Of a DNA stretch of 64,000 bases, positions 46,039 through 57,089 are shown in pieces. The position numbers were made by a program, and so were the translations under genes. The notes beneath the pieces are model-generated. The model worked only from the letters and a program-made list of their open reading frames with translations, searched no databases and was not told the origin of the DNA. Positions within the stretch are counted from its first letter, which is position 1. Each line of letters starts with the position of its first letter. Source of the stretch: Branchipolynoe longqiensis (taxonomy: Eukaryota > Annelida > Polychaeta > Phyllodocida > Polynoidae); NCBI GenBank assembly GCA_030323885.1, contig CM059186.1:166963417-167027416 (forward strand), read 5' to 3'.

Positions 46039-46446
46039 TAATCTATTATTTGAATATAAATAAAGCGACTGAAATTAGGGTGCGTCTTACTGGCGTCTCA
46101 AATCGCCATCTACACGTCCGGACTAAAAGGGAGCACCCCGCGCGTTGTCTGCTACAGTCCGTCGTACTCCACCGTCTGAGGCGCCACCGTTTGTCTACAT
46201 AATCAAGCTAATTATGACCCAGTTAAGGACTATTCATCTAAGCCTATCCAGGCTGACTGCAAACTGCCGGCGACATAGAGTAAAGTCGGTAAGGGGTAAT
46301 TACCCGGCGTGGTAATTGCCCATTATACAGTCCCCTGGTGGCGGGAGGGGGCGACATGTGTATTAGTTATTACTGAGCAGTTGAGTCTCTACATGCGCCG
46401 TACAGCTGGCTTCAGAGAGACTTCATGGAATCAGCTGAAACCCACA
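45932..46446. other. spacer, candidate conserved block
   Basis: (TA)n at 46005-46032. From 46190 there are homeodomain-type cores (AAGCTAATTATGACC, GGGTAATTACCC) followed by CCCCTGGTGGCGGGAGG, a CTCF-like core. Confidence 0.4.
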
Positions 46447-46772
46447 TCAATGTGAATATTTGTTTTATTTAACAACGTCTCGAAAGGTCATTGATTTTTA
46501 TTATTGGCTTTTGTACATCAAACATATAGTCATTCTGACACATTTCTTTGGAGAAAACCCACTTCCACCTCATAGGCTTCTCTTTCTGATAAGCAGCAAG
46601 GGTCTTTTATATGCACTTTCGCAAGAAGATACCACAGCCTTTGATGAACCAGTTGTTGACCACTGGTTGGAATGGAAAATAGTCCAAACTGCAAATGGGT
46701 TGAATGAGCAGGATTGATTGGATGACCCACCCCTTCACAGGTGGACACTCTACTGCTCCCCGCCTCAATGTG
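46447..46772 (-). mobile_element. SINE family 1, copy 3, head shortened
   Basis: 8-bp duplication TCAATGTG at 46447-46454 and 46765-46772. The body 46455-46764 is collinear with 7380-7700, including GGTGGACACTCTACTGC at the high end. It has one internal deletion around the AAGAAGATACCACAG segment. Confidence 0.9.
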
Positions 46773-47069
46773 TGTCACGTGCCTCAGGCATTCCATCGCG
46801 GTGCCTCGAACCTCTCAGAACCCAGCATTCTGGCGCCTGTGGTCGCAGTGGTGAACGCACCATGCGGCACGCACTCATCGTCCACACATGCGCATGCACA
46901 GCGCCACCCGCTCCTGGCGCCTTCTGGCGGCGCGGGCTCCCATTAATTAAGGGCGCGTCCGGTTGACACGGGCGCCCCCTGGTGGCCGCGATAAAACAAT
47001 GTTGTAGCGGGATGAGGTAATAGGACGTGAACCGGCCACGCCGGGTAATTGATGGAGGGCTGGCTGCCT
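46773..47069. other. spacer, no gene seen
   Basis: Contains three GGCGCC-centred sites and GCGCCCCCTGGTGGCCG near 46970, a strong CTCF-like core. No exon recognised. Confidence 0.4.
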
Positions 47070-47330
47070 GCTTCCTGCCGGCCCGCCTTCATTACCCGCC
47101 CGCCCGGCCCCCTACCCGGCTCCCCGCCCAGCTCACAGCCCGGCTTCCCGTCCGCCCGCCCGCCCATCCGGCTCCCCGCCTCTGCTCCCCGCCCGGATCC
47201 CCGCCCGGCTCCCCACCCGCACACCCATCCGGCGCCTCGCCCCTGCTCCCCGCCCGGATCCCCGCCCGCCCCGCCTGGATCCCCGCCCGCCCGAGGACGC
47301 TGCCCGCGGGCCTTCCTTCCCCAGGTACCA
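47070..47330. repeat. C-rich repeat (CCCGGCTCCCCGCC)
   Basis: Degenerate 14-18 bp units with a 75-bp block (CATCCGGCTCCCCGCCTCTG / CATCCGGCGCCTCGCCCCTG) repeated twice. Confidence 0.8.
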
Positions 47331-47454
47331 GTCTACGACCGGTAGTCGGCCATGGCGGTAAGGACGCTACTTGCGCACAGAAACAATCACCAAACAGCCG
47401 CAGCTGCCTGAACAGCGGCCGGCGGGGCGAGGTATTAACCTGGTTAAGAACTGA

Positions 47455-47998
47455 GGGACGGGGATGTGGGGAGAGTAGGGGGGGAAGCGGAGGAGGCGGG
47501 GGTGGGTGGGACAGGCGCGCGGAGGTTGGGGGAGGCGGTAGGAGGTGGGAGAGGCCGGGGAGGCAGGTATTGACCTGTTTAGAATCGAGAGACGGGGGAG
47601 GCTGGGGGAGGCTGGGGCAGGCGGGGGAGGCGGGGGAGGTATTAAACTGGTTAGAAGTGAGGGACCGGGGAGGCAGGGGGAGGCGGGAGGAGGCGAGGGG
47701 AGGCGTGTGGGGTGGGGGAGATGTGGGGAAGCGGGGGAGGCGGGGGAGGCGGGGGAGGCGTGGAGGAGGCGCCGGGGAGCCGTGGGGCGAGGAGGGGGGA
47801 GCGAATGGCGGTGGGAGAGGCGGGGGGAGGCGGGTGGAGGCGGCGGGAGGCGGGTGGAATCGGCCGTAGGCGGGGGGGGGGGCTGGGGAGGCGGGGGGAG
47901 ATGTGGGGAGGCGGGGGCGGGGGGAGGGGGGAGGCGTGCTTCGGCGGCGGGAGGCGGCGAGAGGTGGGAAAGGCTGGGGAGGCCGGTGGAAGCAGGGA
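47455..47998. repeat. G-rich tract (GCGGGGGAGGCGG), quadruplex-prone
   Basis: Plus-strand runs of 3-9 G every few bases over more than 500 bp. A longer element (GTATTAACCTGGTTAGAA with GAGGGACGGGG) is repeated at 47432, 47567 and 47640. Gly/Arg-rich ORFs are artefacts. Confidence 0.85.
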
Positions 47999-48183
47999 GC
48001 ACTCCCTGACTGGGGAGTAACAGTGAGTAGTAGTACTGCTTTCCTAGACAGTAGCAGAGTCTTAACTGTCTCTCTGGGCAGTTTCAGTCTTTTAGTAGCA
48101 GTAACTGGGCAGTTAAGGGTTCAGACAGTGCGTGGCGTTTTGCTGGGGCGTTTTCCCCCCAGAATACTGTGGACAAGCGATTC

Positions 48184-48335
48184 GGGTTTTACACCTAGCC
48201 ACATCTAATGTCATACCAGGACAGGTACTGGCTTGTGACATTGCGCTCTCATGTCGCCTGACAGTGCTGCGCCGCTGTGATACTATTCCTGCACCATGAT
48301 ATATCATCACACTGTCATTATCCTGACACTGAGAC
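48184..48335 (-). mobile_element. SINE family 2, 3' half
   Basis: GGTTTTACACCTAGCCACAT, then CTAATGTCATACCAGGACAG and ..ATTATCCTGACACTGAG. The head is missing, replaced by unrelated sequence after about 48335. Confidence 0.75.
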
Positions 48336-48879
48336 ACACTTGGAACTTCCTGCTAAGCCATATTCCACTGAGCTCGGCTGCTCTGTTCCCCGGCGGTCAC
48401 CCAACCAAGTACACGCTCCCTTCCTCTGATAAGCGGGCTAATAAGCCGTTTTATCTGAAGCAAGAGGGCGACGAAGCAAAGCGACCACTGAAAAAGTTGT
48501 TGTTTGCGCAAGCCCGGCGGTTGCACGCCCGTTTTCCGCCATTAGACCTTGGCGGAAGTGGCTGAGCCGGACGCACAAACCGGAAGTCGGTCAGCACATC
48601 GCACCCCTGACCCCGCCTGAACTCGCTCCGTTAGAGGGGAGGAGACGGGCCGGGCCCGGCCTCTTGTGTAGAGTGGGCCCGGGCTGAGGCGACGTCATGA
48701 TCCGGCGGAGGCAGGTTCGGGAGGGCTTAAAACAGGGAGTAATCCGATTCCAGGGCAAAGGTCGCAGAGGGTTCGGGGTATGCGGGGGTCTGCGGGGGAA
48801 AGGGGGGCGGCGGGAGGAGGGAATCAATGAAGCATATTTGTTCTGCGGGTAAATCGACTGTTACAAGATTAGTTGGGGC
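48336..48879. other. spacer, no gene seen
   Basis: A plus ORF (48296-48565) reading ..KPFYLKQEGDEAKRPLKKLL.. starts inside the SINE, has no splice-bounded limits and was not recognised. AACCGGAAGTC occurs at 48581. Confidence 0.4.
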
Positions 48880-49225
48880 TGGGATCAATGGGCAGAGAGG
48901 AGGGGGTCTATCAGGGAGGAGGAATGGGGGGAGCGGCGGGCAATGAGGGGAGGGCGAGGGGAAGGATGACCAATGAGGGGAGGCCAATGATGGTGGTAAT
49001 GAGGGACAATGAGGGGGCAATGAGGGGGTACATAAGTGGGGCAATGAGGGGGGCAATGAGGGAGAGGCCAATAAGCGGGGAAATGAGGGGGTTTCAATGA
49101 AGGGGGCAATGAGGGGTAGGCCAATGAGTGGGACAATGAAGGGGAGGCCAATGGGGGGAGGCCAATGAGGGGTAGGCCAATGAGGGGAGAAATGAGGGGG
49201 AGGGGATAATGAGGAGTGAGGCAGT
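48880..49225. repeat. 14-15 bp repeat (CAATGAGGGGAGGC)
   Basis: About 23 units of GGCCAATGAGGGGA with GGGGGCAATGA variants. Confidence 0.88.
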
Positions 49226-49815
49226 GGTGATGGATTGAGGAGACCTGAGCTGTGGACGACTCCAACAGACGGCACTCCATGCAAGCTTTACTGCCTCACT
49301 TCTGCTAAGAACATCGTTTGATAGAGTTGTTTTATGATGAGGTCCATTGGGCTGGCTAAATGTTAGGGGGTGCCAATAGGCAGGTCAACCGATCACCTAC
49401 CAGAGACCATATCACAGTCCACGGAGGGGGCAGGATTAAGGATGGCAATTGTCGTAGGAACGCCAACAAATTTCATCCTCAGACACAAACCCGATCAGCT
49501 TTCGGTTTGCAGCTCGCACTCCTGCCATTCCCTCTCCCTGTCCCCTGCCCGCCTCTTACTTCCCCCCTACTCCCCCTCCCGCTCATCCCTCTTCCCTCCC
49601 TGCCTCTCCCCCTCCCCATCCTCAGGCCCTACCCCTACTGTTCCCCTCCCGTGCACCGCCCCTGCCCCTCCGCATCCCCACCCCTCCTTCCAATACTCTC
49701 CCAACTCTCCCCGACCCTCCCCGACCCTTTCCCCCGCCCCCTCCTCTAGCCCCCCGCCCCCTCCTCCCGCCCCATCTCCCGGCCCCGCCCCTTACCCGTC
49801 CCCCTTCAACCCAGC
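49226..49815. other. spacer followed by a C/T-rich tract
   Basis: 49226-49540 is single-copy-like. 49540-49815 is CCCCTCCC-type pyrimidine sequence with no fixed period. Pro/Ser-rich ORFs are artefacts. Confidence 0.6.
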
Positions 49816-50084
49816 CACTACGATGAGCATTGTTACCAGCCACCACTAGCCGCACTGCATTATCACCTGCATTCAGGCATTATTCTGTCGGGCTAGTCTC
49901 ACGGACCGGACTTTTCCTCCACATCCAACACCTCAAACACTAACAGCACACATCACACGCCGCAGCTCCCCCCCACCCCCCCTCCCCACACTGCAACGCC
50001 AAACACCATCCAGCCACACTTCATTACAATAACCAAACCGACTTTCTACCCACATACAAAAAACAACCCACCACAACAGCCCGT

Positions 50085-50340
50085 CCACCTGCCCCCCTCT
50101 GTCCCCCCGTCCCCCCGTCCCGCCGGTCCCCCAGTCCCCTCGTCCCCACATCCCCCCGTCCCCCCGTTCCCTGGTCCCCCCGTCCCCACGTCCCCACGTC
50201 CTCCCGTCCACGGCCCCCCATCCCCCCATCCCCCATCTCCCGCCCCCGGTCCCCCGGTCCCCACGTCCCCCAGTCCCCCAGTCCCCCCGGCCCTCCGTCC
50301 CCCCTTCCCCCCATCCCCCCGCCCCCCTACAAGCGGGCAC
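50085..50340. repeat. 8-9 bp repeat (CCCCCGTCC)
   Basis: GTCCCCCC/GTCCCCACGTCC units, about 28. The region before it (49816-50084) has short C-rich blocks only. Confidence 0.88.
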
Positions 50341-50624
50341 GAGTCGGCGCACGCCACCTTACTTTCACGGGGCACCTAAGAAACGCGCGTTTTCTCGTGG
50401 GGAGATACAATCGTTTCTGATGAGGCCTGTAGATTGGTTGTTTGGTTGTTTGCCGCCAGGGGCGCTGGACGCTGGCGGCGAGTGGCTGCCAATCACTTCC
50501 GGTTAAAGCGCGCTTTGTCACCTCCTTTTTGTCATAGGAGTCACTTCCGGTCCACACAACGCACGCCGCACGAAGAAATAACGCGGTCCACTTCTCCTAA
50601 ATAGGCACACGCCGGGACCCAGTG
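50341..50624. other. spacer with paired ETS-type sites
   Basis: ACTTCCGG at 50497 and 50541 and GCCGCCAGGGGCGCTGG (CTCF-like) at 50452, all within 100 bp. No exon recognised. Confidence 0.45.
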
Positions 50625-51000
50625 TGCGGCCATTGGGGGCCATAGGGGCCATTGGGGGCCCATATGGAGTATTGGGTGCCATTGGGGCCATTTGGGGCCA
50701 TTTGGGCCTTTTGGGCCATTGGGGACATTGAAGGTAATTTGGGCCATTGGGGCTATTAGGGTCATTGGGGACATTGGGGCCATTGGGGCCATTGCGGCCA
50801 TGGGGGCCATGGGGGCCATTGGGGCCATTGGGGCCTTTGGAGCTGGTGGGGCCATTGGGACCATTGGGACCATTGGGGTCATTGGGACCATTGGAACCAT
50901 TAGGGTCATTGGGGGGTCACTGACCTCCATTGGGGGCCAATGGGTCCATTCGTGATTATTGGGGAAATTGGGGGCTATTGGGGCCATTGGAACTATTGGG
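50625..51000. repeat. 9-bp repeat (ATTGGGGCC)
   Basis: About 40 units with drifting sub-types (ATTGGGACC, ATTAGGGTC). Met/Pro/Ala-rich minus-strand ORF is repeat translation. Confidence 0.92.
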
Positions 51001-51059
51001 TCCCTCGGGGATCATGGGGGGGGGGAGATTGAGGGGGCATTGGCGATCGTTGAGGCCCC

Positions 51060-51358
51060 ATTGACGGCTGTTGGGGGCAGTCGGGAGAATGTGTGGGGCA
51101 TTTAGGGGAATTCGGGGGACATTGAGAGCCGGTGTGACCTGTTGGGAGCTGGTGGGACCTGTTGGGACCTGTTGGAACCAATTGGGAGATGTTTGGACCT
51201 ATTGTGAGCTGTTGGGAGTTGTTGGAAGTTGTTGTGAGCTGTTGGGAGTTGTTGGAGAGTTGTTGGGAGTTATTGGAGAGTTGTTGGGAGTTGTTGGGAG
51301 TTGTTGGAGAGTTGTTGTGAGCTGTTGGGAGTTGTTGGGAGTTGTTGGGAGCTGAGCG
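51060..51358. repeat. 12-15 bp repeat (GTTGGGAGTTGTTGG)
   Basis: GAGCTGTTGGGAGTTGTTGG units in the right part; looser GGGACCTGTTGG units on the left. Confidence 0.88.
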
Positions 51359-51739
51359 CCAACAGACCCAAGCATGGGGCCGCAATCACGTGTGGCTGAT
51401 CCTGACATCAATAAGGCGTTTTTATTTTGCACAGATCAGCTCCAAAGTAAGACTAAAGATGCTGTCACATTACAACGGATCTCGCAAGCGTGCGGCTAAC
51501 GCATGAAATACTTTTTTTACATTGAGAAGCATCAAACATTTTGGTGTGGGGAGAAAAGTTGGATGTATACATACTGTATACATAGCGTATGCCCAATGTA
51601 TGACCAATGTATGGCTAATGTGCCTCCCGGCGAAAAACGCTTGAATTACGCTCATGGTATGTTTGCAGAACGCCGGTGAACGTTATATACGTTATATACG
51701 TTATTCGATCGCTCATTCTGGGTCATTGCAGGGCATGCG

Positions 51740-52301
51740 TGGCGGTGAGGCGTGGCGCCCACCGCCTTGCCCCCCACCGCCAGGTGGTGGGTTGTGGACC
51801 GTCTCACCCTGGCGGCGGGAGGGCCATCAGCCATTACCGCCGTCTCGCCTCACCGCCATATCGCAGTCCCGCCTCACTGCCACATCTGGAGGTCATGCCA
51901 GGGCCGGACAAACCACCAGACGCGCCGCCCATTACAGCGCCATATCGCCGTCTCGCCTCACTGCCACATCAGGCGGGCAAGCTCCGGCTCGATGACCCGA
52001 CAGATGCGCCGCCCGTTGCCGCCACCCCCATGGGAGGCCCCAACCCAACACACCACACCGCCCCCCCCCATCACACCTGCCCCCACCAGTCAGCGCCCAC
52101 GCTGGCAGATGCGGGCGACCCGACGGGCGTGACCGGCATGGGCAATGTGGGCACCCGATGGATTCCGGGCAACAGCCCAGCACTAAATGCGGGCAGCGGC
52201 ACATACGCGGGTGCCGCGCGAGTATTCACCACGTGGCTCCCGCTGGCGCTGCCTCGGGGGGCCGGGACCCCCCGCCCGGCATCGGCGGGGCTGACCCCTA
52301 G
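51740..52301 (+). other. 5' region of the DIRS-like element (possible gag remnant)
   Basis: GC-rich plus-strand reading with Pro/Ala/Thr-rich ORFs (51676-52494, 51752-52132) in two frames; no conserved gag motif was identified. A 45-bp segment (CGTCTCGCCTCACTGCCACA) is duplicated at about 51840-51890 and 51935-51972. The exact 5' boundary of the retrotransposon is unknown. Confidence 0.4.
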
Positions 52302-54072
52302 GCACCCAACAATGGCCCCGGCGCCCCCCGGGGTGGCAGGGAGGCCCATCCCGACTTTGACCAGATCCGAACCCACTGCGCTCAGGACGCTACAACCCTC
52401 CCCAGGAGCTGTATCGACCCCGACCTGCGGGCATTCGCGGTGCACCGCCGCGACCACTGGCCGCGCCCCACCTCCGCGGTGGATGGTGGCATAGCGGATA
52501 TATACACAGCCGTCCGCGCCACTGGGATGCCCAACGCTGTCGAGGCCCGCATACCGGTACCAAGTGGCATTAGGGTCGACCAGTGGAGCACCCTGCTCTC
52601 CGGGTCCTCCGACCAGCGCCAGCTGGTCGACTTCCTCCAGTTCGGCTTCCCCCTCGGCTACCTCGGCCCCACCTCCGGCACGGGACAGGTCGGGAACCAC
52701 CCCAGCACCGCCAAACACCCGGAGGCTGTGGGGGAATACATCCGAAGGGAGATGGAGTGTGGGGCGCTCCACGGCCCCTACCGCGAACCACCCTTCCAAC
52801 CATGGTTCCTTGCATCACCCATGATGACCAGGGAGAAGGCCGACCCCACTAAGAAGAGAATTATCACCGACCTCTCCTTCCCCCTCAAAACGTCTGTCAA
52901 TGCGTACATCATCAAGAATACCGTGCTCGGCCACACACGCAACCACTGCCTCCCCACGGTCAACGGGGTCACACGCGAGCTCTGGGCCAGCGGCCCTAAA
53001 AGCTTCATGTTCACCATGGACATTAGCAGGGCCTACAAGAACTTTAGGTCCTGCCCTCTCGACTGGCCCCTCCTAGGGGCCCGCTGGCGAGGTGGCTACT
53101 ACCTCGACACCTCCATTCCGTTCGGCGCACGCGGGTCCAGCTGCCACATACAGAGGGTGGCAGAGGCAGTGGTTTACATACTACACAGACGCGGGATAGC
53201 TGCCACCATGTATCTGGACGACCTCATAGTCGTCGCACCTGACCGCCCCACTGCCGACGCCCACTTCCACACTGCCCAAGGCGTCTTTCGCGAGCTCGGC
53301 CTCCCCGAGGTGGCTGAGAAGACCCAGCCACCCGTGGCAGCCGTCCGGTGGCTCGGAATCCTTATAGATGCCCCCACCATGACCCTGTCCATGCCGCCCG
53401 ACAAGGTCGCGGGCACCATGAGGATGGTACACGCCACTGCCGCGAGGGCCCGCATAACCAGGAAGCAGCTCCAGTCCCTGCTCGGAAAGGTCCTTCACCT
53501 CTCGAAGTGTGTCCGCCCCACCAGGCTCTTCATCGGGCGACTGCTAGGTGCCCTCAGGGCCATGCCCGGGACCAGTGCCCGCATTGATGACAAGATGCGG
53601 GTGGACCTCGCCTGGTTCCCCGCATTTGCTGAAGGTTGGAACGGAACCGCGATCATCCCCCCCAACCACCCAGGAAGGGACATAGCAGGGCCAATGACAC
53701 ACATGCCTACTCCATGCCCCTCAGGGACGGCTACTGTAAAGCCGATGACAGCATCACGCAAATTGAGGCCCTCAACATGCTGGTCGCGCTCCACACGCTG
53801 GCCCACCCGCACGATACCGGTGGCCACATAGCTATATGGTGCGACAACGCCGCCGCCATCCAAGTGCTTTCGACTGGTAGGGGACAGGACCCCCGGCTGC
53901 TCACAATAGCAAGGGCCACCTGGATGTTCCAGGCATCCGGAACATCTGCATAACCTACCACCAAATTCCCGGCCACCTGAATGTCATAGCCGACGCACTC
54001 AGTAGGGCCCACATAAGCCATACGCACAAGGCTACTGCCGAAAGAAATTGCATTGAAAACTGGTTAACACCT
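52302..54072 (+). pseudogene. DIRS/Ngaro-type reverse transcriptase-RNase H, frameshifted
   Basis: Open from after a TAG at 52299-52301 to about 53690 in one frame. RT motifs in order: KRIITDLSFPLKTSVNAYI; FMFTMDISRAYKNF (motif A, MDIS at 53015-53026); IPFGARGSSCHIQRV (motif B); TMYLDDLIVV (motif C, YLDD at 53211-53222); VRWLGILID (thumb). RNase H follows in a second frame (HAYSMPLRDG, then IEALNMLVALH and IWCDNAAAIQVL) and ends in a third (ITYHQIPGHLN, then ADALSRAH). There are thus two frameshifts, near 53690 and 53930. The RT style with ADALSR and a downstream tyrosine recombinase marks the DIRS order; no methyltransferase domain is seen, which favours Ngaro-like. The reading is cut at 54072 by the solo LTR. 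Confidence 0.92.
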
Positions 54073-55049
54073 TGTGATATTTCTGGATGCCCGGCCACGT
54101 TTTGGACACCAGATGATACCATCAGACTCTCCCCTTCATATCACCTGTGATGCTATCATTCGAACCCAGATTACTAACACCTTAACCATACTAAGGAAGA
54201 AAGGAAGACAAGACAAGGATAGACAGTGAGGATGTTGTGCTTTATTGGCAACAACTCCTGCTCACCTATCAGTGACCTATCACCCTCACCCCTCCTGTTC
54301 TGTTCACACAGCAACTCATGGATCTCTATAGTTAGTCTCCAAAATCAGTGCCTACAGCCCATGGAAGCAAAGGCCCAGGGTTGTTACACACTCTCAATTA
54401 GAATAGTTGAATTTGGCTAGCATCAGACAGAGTGTCTGGGGTCCTGCTCAAGAACCGGTCTGTCGCGTTCAAGAGTCAGGGATAGAGTGCCAATGTCCAG
54501 TGTGACTGGAGCATCGGTCAGTTTTTCATTAATAATTAATTTTATGCTGCTAGTGTGAACAAAGGCTTGGGGAGGAGAGAGCGACTGGCCGTCCCACAGC
54601 CCGCCAATCAAAACACCCCCCACAGCCTGGGAGGGTGGCACCACCCCGTCGGGGTGGTGGTGACTCCTCCCAGCTGCAGGCAGTGCCTCATGCATATGTT
54701 GATTAGGCTGGTGTGTTGGGCCATTCGGTACCCTGGTGACAGATAGTTGCAAACAGTTACAAATATATATATATACTAAAATGTCCTTTTTCTCCAATTG
54801 CATTCTTTATGAATACCTAGAGGAACATTTCTTCAACCTTAACTTCTTCTGATATAACAACTCTCTTCATTAATCTCTAGGCACCATGCATGCACATATA
54901 TTTCATATTGCCTATATCATGTCATAATAGAGTGGAACATCCTAGCTCACTAGATTACATAATCCCTTACCTATTCTTTCGCCCAAGAATAATCATGCTC
55001 TCTGCCAATATATAAATCTAAACCGAAAATCCGTATATTTTTACAACCT
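54069..55049 (-). mobile_element. solo LTR (973 bp), copy 2, inside the DIRS-like element
   Basis: The LTR spans 54073-55045, starts TGTGATATTTC, ends ATATTTTTACA, and is flanked by the 4-bp duplication ACCT (54069-54072 and 55046-55049). It is collinear with 12938-13883. Shared blocks include GCCAATATATAA near the high end and, on the minus strand, AATAAAGCAC. Its AT-rich composition contrasts with the GC-rich host element. It separates the RNase H from the recombinase region, so it is younger than the DIRS copy. Confidence 0.92.
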
Positions 55050-56047
55050 GTTGCACCAGCTCTGCTACATTATGCTCCCCTCCAATCTCTTTCTGCTCGC
55101 AGTCTCGGAGTACGCGGGGCTCGCCCGGGCTGCGATTGCCAGGCAGATGGAGGCCAGGGCCCTGGGGTCGTGGGCCAACTACAACGCCACCATCACCAAC
55201 TACACGGCCCACTGCAACCACTACGCGGTGCCGCCCCTGTCCCCCAAACCGCTCCAGATCAGGTGCTGGATAGAAGAGCGAGCGGCCCGACTGTGCCCAT
55301 CATCTGTGGCAAACTCGGTGTTGCACCTCCGGCTCTTCTTCCGGTTCAGAGAGGCCTCCACCTAACCCCTCGACCACATAACCGTGCGTCTGGCGATGGA
55401 CGCACTCCACAGGTCCAAGACCCACAGGCCCATGGCCCCCCTGCACGCACCCATGAGCGTCATACGGCAGGCGGTCATCGACATCCAGACCGACCCGCCC
55501 GGGGTGGTGGTGGCCTTCGCGCTCCTGGTCATGTTCTTTGCGGGGGCCCGGCAATCTGAGGTCGCGCCGAGGTCAGTGGCCACCTTCGATAGAACGCGGC
55601 ACACCACCAGGGCGGACGTCTGGGAGTGGGACGGGGCCCTGTGCATCGATCAGAATTGGGCCAAAAATATGCAGGCCAACAACCAGTACTGGCATCAGCC
55701 CCGGACCCCCGCTTCTGCCCAATCCGGGCGTACCATGCGATGCTCCGCATTTCCCCCACCACCGCCCCGCCCAGCCCCTCCTGCTGTTCCCGGGGGACAG
55801 GCAGCCCATGACCATCCCCTACATCGCCCGGAGGTGGAGGGAGGCCCAGGCGGCCTGGTCCGACCACCCCCCATACACACTCCACGCCATAAGGAGGGCG
55901 GCGGCGACGGTCGCATTCGCCTAGGGCAGCTCTGAGCTCGAGGTGCAGCGATTCGTGGGATGGACCTCCGATGCCTACAAGCGCTACATCAGCAACCAGG
56001 CCTCCAAGAAGGTCAACGCCGTGCTCGTCCAAGCCATGACACAGTAG
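55050..56047 (+). pseudogene. tyrosine recombinase of the DIRS-like element, decayed
   Basis: The reading contains SEYAGLARAAIARQM, a Trp/Tyr-rich core-binding region, FFAGARQSEV (first catalytic Arg box, about 55540-55560), LHAIRRAAA (H-x-x-R box, 55883-55894) and WTSDAYKRYI (catalytic Tyr region, about 55964-55990), so the R..HxxR..Y layout of phage-integrase-type recombinases is complete. It is broken by an in-frame TAA at 55363-55365, two frameshifts (near 55706 and 55770) and a TAG at 55922-55924; the frame ends at TAG 56045-56047. A CTGCTCGCAG acceptor-like site precedes the first conserved block. Such enzymes integrate circular cDNA without target duplications. Confidence 0.9.
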
Positions 56048-56454
56048 CCCACGGTGCAACCAAACCTACGACAAACCCCGATACTACATTGGCTTGGCCG
56101 GAAAAATATAAACAATACCAATGAATCATCAATTAATTATATTGCGGGGGCTCGTAATTAAACAATGGTCACGGCCATTCCTCTAATTGACACTTATTAA
56201 TTAATTAACCATTAATCATTATTATATAATATTCCACATTACTCAACCACTGCTACCCGCTGGTTGACATCTCACCTCGCCTTGCTCACCTGTCGCACCT
56301 CATTCATGCCATTCTCATCCCCCACTCTGATCACCACATGACACTGATTCTTTGCAGCTTGCGGATGCCCGCAAAACAGAAAGCCATTCATGTAATGCCC
56401 CCGGGGGCTGCCCGGAATAAAGACATGTTATCCCATCCGTGCCTCCTTGTCCTG
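56048..56454 (+). other. 3' untranslated part of the DIRS-like element
   Basis: AT-rich stretch (TTAATTAATTAACCATTAAT at 56208) and an AATAAA at about 56421. The terminal split repeats expected of DIRS/Ngaro elements could not be identified by eye. Confidence 0.5.
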
Positions 56455-56605
56455 TGTGCCCTGGCCGCAATGACTTAAAAATTGATACTTGTCACTTCCT
56501 AGCCAGGCGCCTGGCATTATTAGGATAGGGCAAGGAGCAGTGGAATGAGGAAGACCAGTTGTCTGCGACTGACATTTTCCCTGCTTAATCAACTAATGTA
56601 CCAAA
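56455..56605 (+). mobile_element. SINE family 3, partial copy
   Basis: Inverse of the copy at 44780-44990: ends TTCCCTGCTTAATCAACTAA (inverted 3' end) and holds GGATAGGGCAAGGAGCAGTGG. The head is lost. Confidence 0.7.
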
Positions 56606-57089
56606 GAAAAACCAAAAAAAAACTATGCCAGATACGTTACATAAATCAAGACACATTGGAGAAATGCTAAACGTATGTTAGATGTACATTGGAAGTACGT
56701 TATCAATATGTTGTCAGTACACGGACTGTACGTACCCACTGCATTTAACATATTTCAACGTAGTGCAACATAGTGAACAATGTTTGTCTAATGTATGTCT
56801 AATGTACATCGACGTACGCCTAACATATGCATAACGTCTGCCCGACGTAAAATCCACAAGTTGTCAAACGTTGTTATTCGTCAAAGGTTTGTGCATGCAC
56901 AAAACTTTGCACCCCCCTTATGCACGATGCCTTATCTCGACAAATGTCAAGTACATTGAGTGCCTAACGCATGCATAACGCATAACGACATATCCCGACG
57001 TAGCGGCCAAAAATCACATACGTCAGCATACGTTGGTGCTATGCATTGTAATGTGACCGCCCCATAAGATGGTTTCAACACCTTACATC

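Larger units (their letters stand above)
51461..57060. mobile_element. TIR element whose ends enclose the DIRS retrotransposon
   Basis: The left end GCTGTCACATTACAACGG and the inverse of the right end, GCGGTCACATTACAATGC, match and continue with about 70% similarity for 45 bp. Short repeats of GTATG/CAATGTATG type lie inside both ends (51560-51640 and 56690-57030). It resembles the element at 36690-37639 (GGTCACATACACG ends). Inference: an old DNA element of under 1 kb was split when the retrotransposon landed in it. Confidence 0.6.

Noticed and set aside
47027..48020. Gly/Arg-rich ORFs that could suggest RNA-binding proteins
   Set aside because: G-rich low-complexity DNA; several frames open at once.
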